This document shows positions 11,694 to 22,469 of a stretch of 64,000 nt of DNA, piece after piece; the stretch's first letter is position 1; every line of letters starts with the position of its first letter. The stretch spans positions 17,548 to 81,547 of the forward strand of contig JNEM01013874.1 in assembly GCA_000697335.1 (NCBI GenBank). Reading direction: 5' to 3'. The DNA comes from Conidiobolus incongruus B7586 (lineage: Eukaryota; Entomophthoromycota; Entomophthoromycetes; Entomophthorales; Conidiobolaceae). A model generated the notes under the pieces. The model searched no databases and had not been told where the DNA came from. It saw only the letters and a program-made list of their open reading frames with translations. The translations under genes were made by a program, and so were the position numbers.

Positions 11694-12794
11694 ATGCTAC
11701 ATCACTATACTTCGCATTTATATTTCTTAATACCAAACAACCTGTTAAATAATTTAAGCATTCAAATGAAATACAAATATACTATAGAGTGTTTAACAGA
11801 CGCTATACCTCCCAAATTTCAAGAATTATCATCAAGTTTAACTGGTTATCAAAATAATATTGAATTGAATTTTATTTGTTTTCTTGATGGCCATCCACTT
11901 CAATTTTCATCATTCAATCACTCAGATCATTATATAACTCAGTTGAAAAATATTTTATCTCATTCAACACAAATTGAGAAAATAGAAATTATCAAAGATG
12001 GAAATTTTAAAGGTAAAGCTATTGAAGTGCTAATATAATAATTAACCAATATAGTTAGATTATTTCCTCGCAATTTATCAACTAAATTAAGCTATAGCTA
12101 CAAACTGGTATCAATAGATATATATCTCGAAATAAAACATGACAGTAAATTTACATTTAACTAATCAACAACTTTAACCTGGAGCATAATAGGTGAAAAT
12201 ATCAAAAGTGATTCAGATTTTCAACGATTATTATCAACCCAATATTCAACCCTTTTGAACATCTTTAAACAAATTAGTTTAAAATCCTTGTCTAATTGGA
12301 AGATATTATTTCCAATTATTTTTGATAAAGCTAAATATCATGTAATAATATCCTAATTTTTTAAACTTATAATATTTATAAAATAATAGAAATTAATTGG
12401 ATTGCAAAATAATTTCGATACAATTTGTAAAACAATCGAAAGATTTTCAAATCTATCAGATCATATTAAATTTCAATTGGAATCAATAGAAAATAATGAG
12501 GTAACTTGAAGATAATAATTTATAAACAATATTATTGATGAAATTAGCTATTGATTAACAAGCTGAATAAAATATATCTTGAGCCTTTAATTTCTGACCG
12601 AGCGTTGGTAACTATTGAATTATATTTTGAGTATGAGAGAGTTTAATTGAAATTAGGAATATGATATAATCCATCTATCGGCTGAAAATTTTACTCAACC
12701 TCAAGAAAATCACATTCATAGCATACAATCACACAATGAAGAAGAATTTTTATCCAGCTCAAGTTCTAACTCAAGTTTATTCTGGGATGAATAA
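11694..12794 (+). CDS. Six-exon gene of unknown function, 288 aa
   Basis: Not recognised. Six exons fit with consistent phase and GT-AG ends: 11694-12012, 12055-12144, 12193-12341, 12390-12500, 12548-12607 and 12657-12794; introns are 42-49 nt. The first exon looks truncated on its own, but splicing extends it. An alternative start is Met25 (ATG at 11766), which removes a low-complexity beginning. The first half (to about residue 130) looks like a beta-rich head with alternating hydrophobics (IELNFICFLDGHPLQF, KLVSIDIYLEIKH). The second half is helical with heptad-like spacing (QNNFDTICKTIERFSNLS, LLINKLNKIYLEPL), and the tail is acidic and serine-rich ending in SLFWDE. A beta head followed by a coiled coil recalls the XRCC4/XLF/SAS-6 type of architecture, but that is only a shape argument. 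The model is inferred by eye; the exon ends of the 42-nt introns are the least certain. Confidence 0.55.
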
Positions 12795-13319
12795 AATCTG
12801 ATTCAAATTTTGTTTTCGAAAACAAATATATCCTTAGCTTTATCTGATATTATTATATTATTATATTATTATATTATTATAATATTATAATATAATGAGT
12901 TCATTTGTGGCGCATATATAAATATATCAGATGATATTATTATTTTCATACATAGGCATTGGAAATAGAGTTGATTGAAAATTTGATTATAAATTTTTGA
13001 ATATTGTTCCAGTATAATGCTGTCATAGTATAATATTTTTGGATCACTATTCAAATAACGTAAAAATAGTAGTAGACTCTAACATCTAATAAAGTAATAA
13101 TTATATAATCATAATAATATGAAATATTTGGAATAAGAGAATTGTTAACTCTCATTGTCTCGAATAAATTGAATATTTTTTTGAAAATCCCATAAAATTA
13201 TACTAGTATAATTAAACATTAAATTATACTGAATAATTAGAAAAATGAACTTATGAGTTTGAATTATCTATTAAAATTGGCTATATTAAATTTTTAAATA
13301 GAATAAGGGAAAACCAATT
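12795..13319. other. Spacer with an octamer TATTATAT repeat
   Basis: AT-rich intergenic DNA before RPC53. A tandem octamer TATTATAT, nearly four units, covers 12851-12880. The open frame on the minus strand at 12869-13054 is A/T-biased and judged spurious. Confidence 0.55.
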
Positions 13320-14390
13320 ATGTCAAATTCGGAAAATCCAAATCAACCACCTCAAAGATTGCTGTCTACCAGATCTAAAGCTAAATTGACACCAGGCACC
13401 AAACCCAAATTTGCTATCAATAAGAATGTCGTTCGTAAAAAGCAAGAGCCTGAAGCTTCCTCTCTTTTAGATACTATAACACCCAAGGCAAAAGATGGCC
13501 AAGTGAATAAGAAACCAGAAAAGGCTCCTAGAAAGAAGACAGAAATCGTGTATACGACCTCAGGTCTTTTTAGTCAAGGCCCAGCTTCTGTCTCCTCAGT
13601 TGGAGCCTCTTCTAGGCACTATGTCAGTGGTTCTCATAGTTCTAAACGTGACCCTCATTCTGGTCTTAGATCTACACCTGGCTCTCGTAAAAGTGTTACC
13701 AGAGAGGATGCAGACTACGAAACTTACGGCAAACATCAATTTTTATTTGACGCTAAGCCTAACGAAAAAACTGTTTCGGTACAGCAATTAGATACTGATA
13801 CTATCATAAATACAGCCAAGGATGAAGTCAAGGCTAAATTAGAGGAACCTATAGATACTTCAACTGCTGAGCCAATGTATAGTATCAATGCCGATGGCGA
13901 AAATTCTGAAGAGATTCAGCACGTTCCAACTGATACTAATCCATGGCCTAAACCTGACCAATTTATTTTCTTGCATTTACCACCTCAACTTCCCAAGCCA
14001 TTGTATGATGCTAAACCTGAGTCAGACGAGCCGGTTGAAATCGATTCCAAGTCTGATGAAGAACACCAAGATAAATCCAAGCATCCTGATGTAGTTGTTG
14101 GCAAATTGAGAAGATATAAGTCAGGAAAGGTTCAATTGCTTTATGGTAACCTTATTATGGATGTAATTCAATCATTCTATTTTTCACAGCTTTGCTAATA
14201 TAATCATTATTAGGTTACTAAATCTCAGCCAATTGATTTCTTGCAAAAAGTCATGGCTGTGGATGCCAATCCCAAGAATGGTTTCTTAGCCCATTTGGGC
14301 AATGTTAGCAACCGTCTTGTAGGAACTCCAGATATTGAGCATATGTTAAATCAACTAACTTTGGAATCTGATCAAATACAAACTGAATGA
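13320..14390 (+). CDS. RPC53: RNA polymerase III subunit Rpc4 (Rpc53)
   Basis: Subunit of the Pol III TFIIF-like Rpc37/Rpc53 heterodimer, used in initiation and termination on tRNA and 5S genes; nuclear. Exons 13320-14162 and 14214-14390 join in phase 0 to give 339 residues. The first 200 residues are basic, Ser/Pro-rich and disordered (for example LLSTRSKAKLTPGTKPKF), as in Rpc53. The conserved RPC4 domain is at the C-terminus: GKLRRYKSGKVQLLYGNLIMD, then VTKSQPIDFLQKVMAVD after the splice, then HLGNVSNRLVGTPDIEHML. The unspliced frame would stop soon after the donor and lose the last third of this domain, which supports the intron. Yeast Rpc53 is longer (422) because of a longer N-terminus. 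Confidence 0.9.
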
Positions 14391-15066
14391 TTTAATTTGA
14401 TATCGCTTTGTTCAAACATTGTGGCCCGTATTATATATTAAACAAAGGAAATAGATTATTTAGTACATAATGGTTAATTAAAAAATCATTGTAATAGTAA
14501 TCAAATTCCAACTAATTAAATTGATCTAATTTAAACTAGAATTCATTAAATAAACATTGAAACAAAATCAATGATTTAACGAAATGAAAAAGTATTGTTA
14601 TATATGCAATTAGATTACAAAAAGTGTTTATAATTGATTTTAAATGTGAATAATTCAATCAAATAAAAATATGTGTAAAAAATAAAACCAAGTAATAGAA
14701 CAACTCAATAAGAAAAATTAAAAGAATATATTTAGTTACTTAATATAATTTGTGACAGATCTAACTTCATTTCTCCTAAGTCTCATAACATTTTACAAAT
14801 AAAATCATATCACATTCATATAATACTATGTCAATACCAGTATTATTGTATAAATACAATCTTTGGTACAATAACTAAGTTTTGGCATATTGTGTGCAAT
14901 ATCTACAATAAATCTTATACTAATTTTTAACATATTTCTGTTTATTGGTAGTCTACCTGCCAATTTAAAGTACAGTTCTAGTTGTGCAGGTTATGAATTG
15001 GTGATAGCTCTTAGTAAATCATGATTTTAGTGGTAATACGACTGAGAAATGTGACTCAATTTATAG
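14391..15066. other. Spacer upstream of tRNA-Val
   Basis: About 680 bases of AT-rich DNA. The last hundred bases ahead of the tRNA are less AT-rich, but no conserved element was identified. Confidence 0.5.
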
Positions 15067-15140
15067 GATCTCGTGGTGTAGTTGGTTATCACGTCTGTCT
15101 AACACACAGACGGTCCTCAGTTCGAATCTGAGCGAGATCA
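15067..15140 (+). tRNA. tRNA-Val (anticodon AAC)
   Basis: A 74-nt intronless cloverleaf. The acceptor stem is GATCTCG paired with CGAGATC (7 perfect pairs) plus discriminator A at 15140. The anticodon arm is TCTGT-CTAACAC-ACAGA, so the anticodon is AAC (valine, read as IAC after modification). The T arm carries GTTCGAATC. Internal A and B boxes fit a Pol III promoter. Confidence 0.95.
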
Positions 15141-15452
15141 TCTTTTTTGTTATTTTTTCAAAAATATAACATACAATATCGAATATTTCATTGATTATTT
15201 ATTCACTGTATCATTATAATGATATATCAAATGATACTATTTAAATTTGAATTTTCAACTAGGTATCAAAATCGAATTTAACATCCGTAATAATTAACAA
15301 TAATTTTTAATGATTCAAATATTAAATTATCTTTGAAATAAATTGGAATTTTTGAGTTGCTAAGTTTAAAAAGATGTAAATTAAGGTTCATTTAAATAAA
15401 AGTATAGTGAGTGATTTGTTCTATTTTGCTGATTCAATCCATGTACAAAGAT
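15141..15452. other. Spacer between tRNA-Val and MRPS5
   Basis: About 310 bases of AT-rich DNA containing the tRNA terminator and, on the other strand, the 3' flank of MRPS5. Nothing else is seen. Confidence 0.55.
15143..15148 (+). terminator. Pol III T-run terminator of tRNA-Val
   Basis: Six consecutive T residues begin three bases after the tRNA 3' end, the usual RNA polymerase III stop signal. Confidence 0.8.
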
Positions 15453-16592
15453 TTAAGAATCAATACCATAGTAACGATATTGAACATCGACCAATTTTTT
15501 GCCTCTTGATTTGGCAATATCCTGAGGAGTTTTTTGCTTTTGAATGGCTTCAAAGAAGGCTTTGGCAACATTCATGGGATTGGCGGATCCGTAAACTTTT
15601 CCAGACAAGTCGCGGAAGCCTAAGCATTCACAAATTTCGTGGAGGTACATGTTGATTCTGAGACCGAAGCCTATTCAAAATATTAATAATGTATCAGTAA
15701 GAAAGTAGGCAGATATTACCTGGAGGACGGGCGAAGAGCTTCAAATTGGTAGCCTTGAATTTGTGTTCAATGTCATGGTAAATGGTACGGTTGTCATATC
15801 TTTCAAAGGCAATCATATTCTTAATGGCTCTTTGAGTAGCCTTTTGGACGGCAACACCAACATCATCGGCCTTAGCTTCACCATAACCGCCGACACCGTT
15901 TCCATTACCAACAACGACTAAGGCCCACATGGAGCGAATTTTACCTTTAGCGGTCATGTTGACAGTGCTTCTGACATAGAGAACCTTCTTTTTCAAGGAG
16001 CGGAAGACACGGTGATTGATGCCCATGGAGTGAGAGAACTCAACCTCTTCCTTCTCTTCAATGACAGTATCAGCTGGAGGAGGCTGAGAGGGATACCTAT
16101 TTTCCAAAGGGAATTTTTGAGGATGTGTATGTTTAGCAAAGTAGGGATCGTCGGGAAAATCTAAAATAGGATCGAATTGAGTCAAATCATCGGGGTTCAG
16201 TTCTTCCCAGGGGTATTCTTCAACGACTTCATATTCCTCATCGATGGTTTCCAATCTATCCATTAACATTTGATGTCTTAATTTGGCATCTTCAGCCAAT
16301 TCCTTGGCAGCTTCTTCAGTGACTTTGACTGTTGACTCGTCTTTTTTGGAAGATTCAGATGATTTAACTTCTTGCTTAGGTTCAACAGGTTTAGAATCTT
16401 TCACAATTTCGGGTTTGGAAGGAGTTTCATCCTTTAATAAAAATGGATTGGTTGAAAATGGTTTGGAAATCAAAACAGATCTGGAGCTCACTAAAATTAA
16501 ACATGATTAATGACTATGTTATAAAGGATATTTATTATCTGCGATGAACCTTGTCTTAAAGTGAATCGACTCAACTTTAATAAGTTAGACAT
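15453..16592 (-). CDS. MRPS5: Mitochondrial ribosomal protein uS5m
   Basis: Small-subunit protein of the mitochondrial ribosome, homologue of bacterial S5. Three exons on the minus strand: 16592-16550, 16490-15720 and 15670-15453, giving 343 residues with consistent phase. The 43-nt first exon supplies the start ([14 protein letters not shown]), a basic amphipathic mitochondrial presequence; without it the long frame has no ATG at its head. A Lys/Glu-rich linker occupies about residues 30-100. The S5 double-stranded RNA-binding part is seen at [18 protein letters not shown], followed by the [16 protein letters not shown] loop and the C-terminal S5 fold ([19 protein letters not shown], then [35 protein letters not shown] across the last splice). 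The 5' donor of intron 1 is GTTCAT, weaker than its neighbours. Confidence 0.9.
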
Positions 16593-17766
16593 TATTTATA
16601 AATTAATTTTGAATTATTATGATATATTAGCTCATTTATTATTACCCTAAATACCAAAAAGAATAAATTATAATATTTTATTTCACCAAATTATGGGATT
16701 CTCATTTCAATCAATTAAACTCTCTTATTCTCTTCAAATATCAACTGTTTTCAACCTTTTATATTATTGTACATTAAATTAATGCTATTTATACTATGTA
16801 TTTTATGTTTTTTTGTTAAATTAAATATTTTTCAAAATGGTCATTTATAAATAAAATAAATATATAGCACTATTTTTTTTAATTTTCACTATTAATAATA
16901 TGTTCAACCAATATGAATAGCAATTTTATTGCAAAGTTGTAATAGTATGTATATAATTTTAAATTTTTACCTCAAATATATTTATTAGAGGAATTTTTGT
17001 CATATATATTGTTGACAAATAATATCGTTTGTAAATCGACTTAGTTTTATACAATTTATATCTTAACATCTTTAGTACAAAATTCATTTTATTAGTAGTT
17101 AATTTGTACAGTTTTCATTCTTCCGAAATCCAAGTTCTGATAGTTAATTTGAATGAATCTCCATGGTGAACTTAAAAAATATATTTTTATGTTTTAATTA
17201 AGATTAATTTTAATTATTAGCTGATTTGACAATATATTTCATTATGAAGTTGCTTAATCCAAATAATTATAAAATATCTGTTTTATAACAACTTTTTAGT
17301 ATGATAATTTCAATATATATATCCACCCTGAAACTTTAATTTAGAAATGTGTAATATTGAATTATTAATTGTTTGGACAATCATTTAATGTATATATTGG
17401 TCTTAGAATATATTCATAGTCGGTATATTTAAGAATTTTGAAAATTTTATTTTAATGTATGATTTTATTATCTTAATGTATTTAACTAAATTTGACTTAG
17501 AAAAATAAATCATTCAAAATAAATTATTTGTAATCAAATCTATACCATAATGTAATATAGATAATTATTATTTTAGGCAAAAACCATATAATGGCTAAAT
17601 GATATTTAAATCTCTCATATTCTAAAAATTTCAAAATTCTGATAAATTTTAAATGTTAATTTGAAGATTATTTTTAGACCCATAATAATTGAATTTTCAA
17701 TTAGGATAAATTGACTGCTAATACATCAAGGTCAAGTTAATAAATTCAAATAGTTTTTCGAATAAA
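16593..17766. other. Divergent spacer between MRPS5 and PPX1
   Basis: About 1.2 kb of AT-rich DNA between two divergently transcribed genes, so it should contain both promoters. I see no clear conserved motif and no open frame. Confidence 0.5.
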
Positions 17767-18992
17767 ATGACAGGTGCTATTAACAACTGCTTAAGATTAG
17801 TTAAACAAAGACTTGCCAATTGGATGGGTGAAGTCCGCCTTATCCCTGTTATAGGGAACGAAGCAGCTGGTAATTCAATTCTCATTGATATTGCTAAATA
17901 ATTAATGAATTGTCTTTAGATCTTGATTCCGTCCTAAGCAGTATTGGTTACAGTGTATTAAGAAATCAATATGACTTACAAAAGTCGCACATTACATTAC
18001 CAGTTATCAATATTGAGCGTCAAGATCTTAAACTCCGTCCCGAGGTTGAATATGTACTCAATCAATGTCATGTGGACTTTGATAATTTATTTTTCATAGA
18101 CGATCCTATCATTAAGAAGATTTTAGGAGCCTCTGATCCTCAACTTGAAGGTGTTGTATTAGTTGATCACAATAAAATTCATCGCAATTTCCACCATTGG
18201 GCAAATAAAGTTGAAGCCATTTTTGATCACCATTATGACGACCGCTGTCATCTCGATGCAAAGATCAGAAATATTGAACCTTGTGGATCGGCAACCAGCT
18301 TGGTCGTGATTTGGTGGCAATCCTTGTGCACTAAAGACCCCAGCCTTAATGAATGGTTCAAGGATCAAAGCGATTTAGCCACTTTATTCCTGTCACCTAT
18401 CATTATTGATACTGTTTTAATGAACCCAGAGTTCAAACGAGTCACTCAAACAGATATCCAAGCCTACGAATTCTTGAAATCTACCTTCTCAAGCCAAATT
18501 CATTCCGAATATTCACAACAGCTATTTGATCAAATTCAACAAGCTAAAAGTAATATTGGACACTTGAAAAATGACCAACTCTTCAGAAAAGATTACAAGT
18601 GTTGGGAAGTCAAAGGAATGCAAGTTGGTATTGCTGCTATTACTCAGTGGGATATTGATGAATGGATCAAGAGAGACACAATTGACCAAATTGCTAAGGA
18701 TATAGATGAATTCATTACAAAACACCAGCTCAACATCTTCTGCGTTTTACTCACCTACGGAGATAAGTTTAAGAACACTTTTGAACGCAAGTATATTTAT
18801 GTGAGTACCGATGACAAATCTCAAGGTATTTTACAAAGTTTACTAAGTGAAAATCCTTTCAAATTAAAGGAATTTCAAACTCTCAATACCCCCAAACGAT
18901 TCAAAGTGACCATATTTAATCAGGAAGAAGTTACCTGGTCCAGAAAATTAATTTTTCCAGCTATGAAGAAAGTTATTGAAAATTTCAATTAA
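17767..18992 (+). CDS. PPX1: Exopolyphosphatase, DHH family
   Basis: Releases phosphate from the ends of inorganic polyphosphate chains; the fungal Ppx1 type, a member of the DHH/DHHA2 phosphoesterases. Exons 17767-17869 and 17920-18992 give 391 residues (yeast Ppx1 397). The splice lies inside motif I and rebuilds IGNEAADLDSVLSSIGY. Other metal-binding motifs follow in order: FFIDDP, LVDHNKIHR and the signature DHHYDD. The C-terminal DHHA2 domain contains RKDYKCWEVKGMQVGIAAITQWD. Since the 5' exon is short and begins with an ATG in an A-rich context, the start is well supported. No defects are seen. Confidence 0.93.
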
Positions 18993-20282
18993 ATTATAAT
19001 AAAATCCTTAATCATGTATTGTTCATGCTTTTCATCATTTGAATATTAAATTCAAATGATTTTAATTAAGCAAAAGTATAAAGTACTTTTATAAATATTG
19101 ATTGTAATTCATCAAATGGCTGTAACTAATACTATATATAAATTACACTTGTTATGAATCAATCGACATTAGAAAATAATACTATATTTATATAATAAAT
19201 TATAATGATTAAAATATAAGAAAATAATTATAATTAATTAAATTGTATATAATCGATTTGTATATTAAAATAAAATTATAATAACAGTAATATTAAATCA
19301 ACAAATCATGAATATAACTCATGTTATAAATACTTAATCTTCAATATTTAATATATGATAAATATATAAATATTATTAATACTCTGAAAATTATAATTTT
19401 TATTATGCGTTATATTATCAGTTATATTGAGTAAACTGTCTTATTTTCTATTTGATATTATTCAATGACTGATTCACTTTCATAGGAAAAGTAAAATAGG
19501 GGTATGAATGTGTATTTATTGCTTTTTATGATACTGTAGAGTACTATTTAACTTTATTGAATAAAATAATAAACTACAAGTCATCATTCAATATTCATTA
19601 GTAAAGAACAAGTACCTCTGAACATATAGGAATAAATATTACACAAAATAAAACTACCAAAAAAACATATCGAACAAATACCTATAGCATGGTACATACA
19701 ATTATACAAATAATTACACTCGGTGTTAAACTAGTATACTTAAAATATGCATAATAGAATATGGATATATACAGTTAGACAGTGTTTTTAAATCATCAGT
19801 TTAATTATGAAAATTACCATAAAATTAATATTACGCCAAAGTGGTGTTTTGTAAAATTAAGTGACTTGAGAATTTCAAAAAATAACTGGAGAAATTTTGA
19901 ATATCCCAAATTTCTCCATAAAAAGATCTTCAAGTAAAGTTCGAATGTTAGAATAAGGTCAATTTAGAATAAATTAATATATCGAAATAAAGTTTTAGAT
20001 AAAGGATCAGTATGAAAACAACCCATTACCCACGATGATTAACAAATCACTTTTAACAATCCTCGGATCAAATAAGATCTATGCATTGCATTTTATTATT
20101 GTTACATTTATTTTTTTAATTACCCAAATTCACTATAAAACCTCCATTCTGCATTCATCATTCTTACCTTTTATTTAACTCATTCATTAAACTTATCAAT
20201 AGATATTGAATATCTTATATTATACCTTCGAAATCAATTACACATTTTATATTATTTAAATCAATACAATATTTAAAATAAA
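18993..20282. other. Spacer with a 10-bp perfect hairpin
   Basis: AT-rich DNA between PPX1 and the unknown 518-residue protein. The region 19490-20200 is a little less AT-rich but has no open frame. A perfect inverted repeat (arms 19888-19897 and 19908-19917) lies within it. Confidence 0.5.
19888..19917. repeat. Inverted repeat, 10-bp arms with 10-nt loop
   Basis: The arm GGAGAAATTT at 19888-19897 is matched exactly by AAATTTCTCC at 19908-19917. With four G:C pairs in a region near 20% G+C it is unlikely to be trivial A/T symmetry. Its role is unknown. Confidence 0.55.
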
Positions 20283-21952
20283 ATGAAAACAATTATTGCG
20301 ATTGAAAGAGTATTATGTTTAATATTAAATTATACTCGTAAAAATTAACCAATTTTATAGGAACCTCCATTCCAATGTCTTATACAAACTAAAGATTCAA
20401 AAACTCCTATATCTTTAACAGAAGCTGTTAAGGATTTACCTGGGTTATTGGAAAACTTTTATTCTATTCAAGTAGATCCTTTTCTATCAGATAATGAAGC
20501 AAAAACTATCATGATAGGGACTTCAAATATTAATAGAATTCAAAATTTAATTGAAGATAACAATTGTAAGTTACTATTATACCCTTAATATGTTATTCTA
20601 AATTTTATAACAAATTAAATAATTTAGATTTGGAAGCTATTGATACTCTACTTTATTACTGTTCTGTAGGTCAATTTCCTTCTCCTCCTCAAGTATTCAG
20701 TATTGTAGAATATTTTATGCGAATCATTCAGTCAAAAGTACCTACAAAAAGTATGAGCCAATCTCTAACAGCCGATTGTATTCATAAATTCTGCGATCTC
20801 TTAAAATGCTTAGAAGCTTATCACTCATTAAAATTCTTTATTAAAGTTTACGAACCACTTATCCCCAATAGCACTAACAATGAAAATAATACATCCAATG
20901 TTGAGCATGATGTTTGGAAATGGATTGAAAGTTTAGTCACTCCCAAAAATCATGAATTATTGGGTAATTTATCCATTATTCTATTGAATCACTTTGGTAG
21001 AATTTTTTCTGAAGATATCTCCTTGAACAAATTTAAACTCTCTCAGTGTTTTCTATTATCTCTTATTCCCGAAACTGATGCTGGTCAACCAAAAACACAG
21101 ATAAAAAAGGTAGTTCAAAGCTTGCTCTCGGTGATGATTGGTGAGTATTCGATACCGTATATGAATTCTCAGCATATATTCAGTGAATATAATAGCGATA
21201 CAGAAAGTTCAAAAAACTCCGTACCTTCACCCAACCACTCGGCTGATACCAGCGAGGATGAGATGGATGTGGATCAGCTGGATTATTCTAGAAAAGTATT
21301 CTATGATGAATTTTGGATTGCTATGGAAGGTGCTCTTTTTATATTCCAGCAGCTAATCCATTTATCTAACAGTGAGCTCGTCTGCGCTGATACTCTGTTA
21401 AGAGAAACATATGAAATTTTTCAGCAGATTCCTCTTCAACCAACCAAGAACTGGTTCTTACAAGCGATCCCATCCCCAGTATTTAAAGTTCGGTTCATTG
21501 ACTTGATTCTTAGTGACCAATATCTAGCAGCAGTTCAAGCAAAACAACTTTTAATAATTGATCACGAGAGAATCCTAAACGATTACCTTGCTCCCGATCT
21601 CTCAAAAATGCTTACAATGTCCTCAGGCAATGACGATGACATGGATGATACTGAAACACAACAAAGTGGACTTAATATAAGTCAATTAGAACAATATCCT
21701 TGGTTGATCCATCATCTTCTCCTGAACTTCTCACAATACACGATTGATTACACGAAATCGCAAGCTTATCCCGAATTCTTTGATATGCTCAATCAAATCG
21801 ATAGCAAACTAGTCACATTAGAAAATCAGATTAAAATTATTGGAAGACTTAGTTTGGATTGGCCAAAGAAACGAGTGGCCAATATTGGTAAATTTATCAA
21901 GTATACGATGATTGGATTTCCATATCCAGGCAAAAGGAGAAATCAATTTTAA
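20283..21952 (+). CDS. Unknown helical protein, 518 aa
   Basis: Not recognised. Exons 20283-20309, 20361-20565 and 20628-21952 have consistent phases; the first codes only nine residues. The body is rich in amphipathic helices with Leu/Ile spacing of a HEAT-like or armadillo-like solenoid (AIDTLLYYCSVGQFPSPP, IVEYFMRIIQ, LLGNLSIILLNHFGRIF). Two acidic, Ser-rich unstructured inserts interrupt it, at about residues 266-298 (containing TSEDEMDVD) and about 410-425 (GNDDDMDDTE). The C-terminus is short and basic (PYPGKRRNQF). Acidic Ser/Asp inserts of this type are common in nuclear chromatin-linked proteins and are possible CK2 sites. A distant relation to SMC5/6-loading or checkpoint solenoids crossed my mind, but no motif proves it. 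The coding status is firm by composition and length; the function is open. Confidence 0.75.
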
Positions 21953-22190
21953 ATGTTTTATTCAATTATTTTCAATATATACTAATTAATTTCAATAAAA
22001 TGTCATTAAAGCACTAAATACTAATTAATTTTTGTTTTATATATGACATATCAATTGTGGTCAATTAACAACAAAAACAATCCCATAAATTCAATTTAAC
22101 AATAAATATAAATATAAATATTAATTGAAAATTACAACATTCAAAACAATCAAGTATATTGCAAAATTAACAAAAATAAATTAATTCAAA

Positions 22191-22469
22191 ATGAGTCTTT
22201 GGGGATCCAGTTCATCATCAAGCGAAGGTGCTAACAAAAAGCAACAAGTCATGGATCAAGTTCGTGCCGAATTAGCTATGGCCAACGCTCAAGAACTCAT
22301 CTCCAAATTGGGTGACAAATGTTACGATAAATGTATTCCCAATCCCGGTAAAGAATTGAGTTCCGCTGACCAAACTTGTCTCTCCAAGTGCATGGATCGT
22401 TATATGGAAGCTTGGAATTTGGTTTCTGAAGTTTATTTCCATAGAGTTCAAAAAGAATCTCAACATTAA
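22191..22469 (+). CDS. TIM13: Mitochondrial intermembrane-space chaperone Tim13
   Basis: Small Tim chaperone that works with Tim8 in the intermembrane space, escorting hydrophobic inner-membrane proteins. It is a single exon of 92 residues. The twin CX3C signature is complete: CYDKC and, after an 11-residue spacer, CLSKC. The helix before it (VMDQVRAELAMANAQELISKL) and the motif MDRYMEAWNLVSEVYFHRV after it match Tim13 rather than Tim8, Tim9 or Tim10. The N-terminus is Ser-rich. Import would depend on the Mia40 relay, so no presequence is expected and none is seen. Confidence 0.93.
   Translation: MSLWGSSSSSSEGANKKQQVMDQVRAELAMANAQELISKLGDKCYDKCIPNPGKELSSADQTCLSKCMDRYMEAWNLVSEVYFHRVQKESQH

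Noticed and set aside
11694-12038. 114-codon frame as a complete gene or a broken one
   Set aside because: Five phase-consistent introns extend it to 288 residues, so the early stop is intronic.
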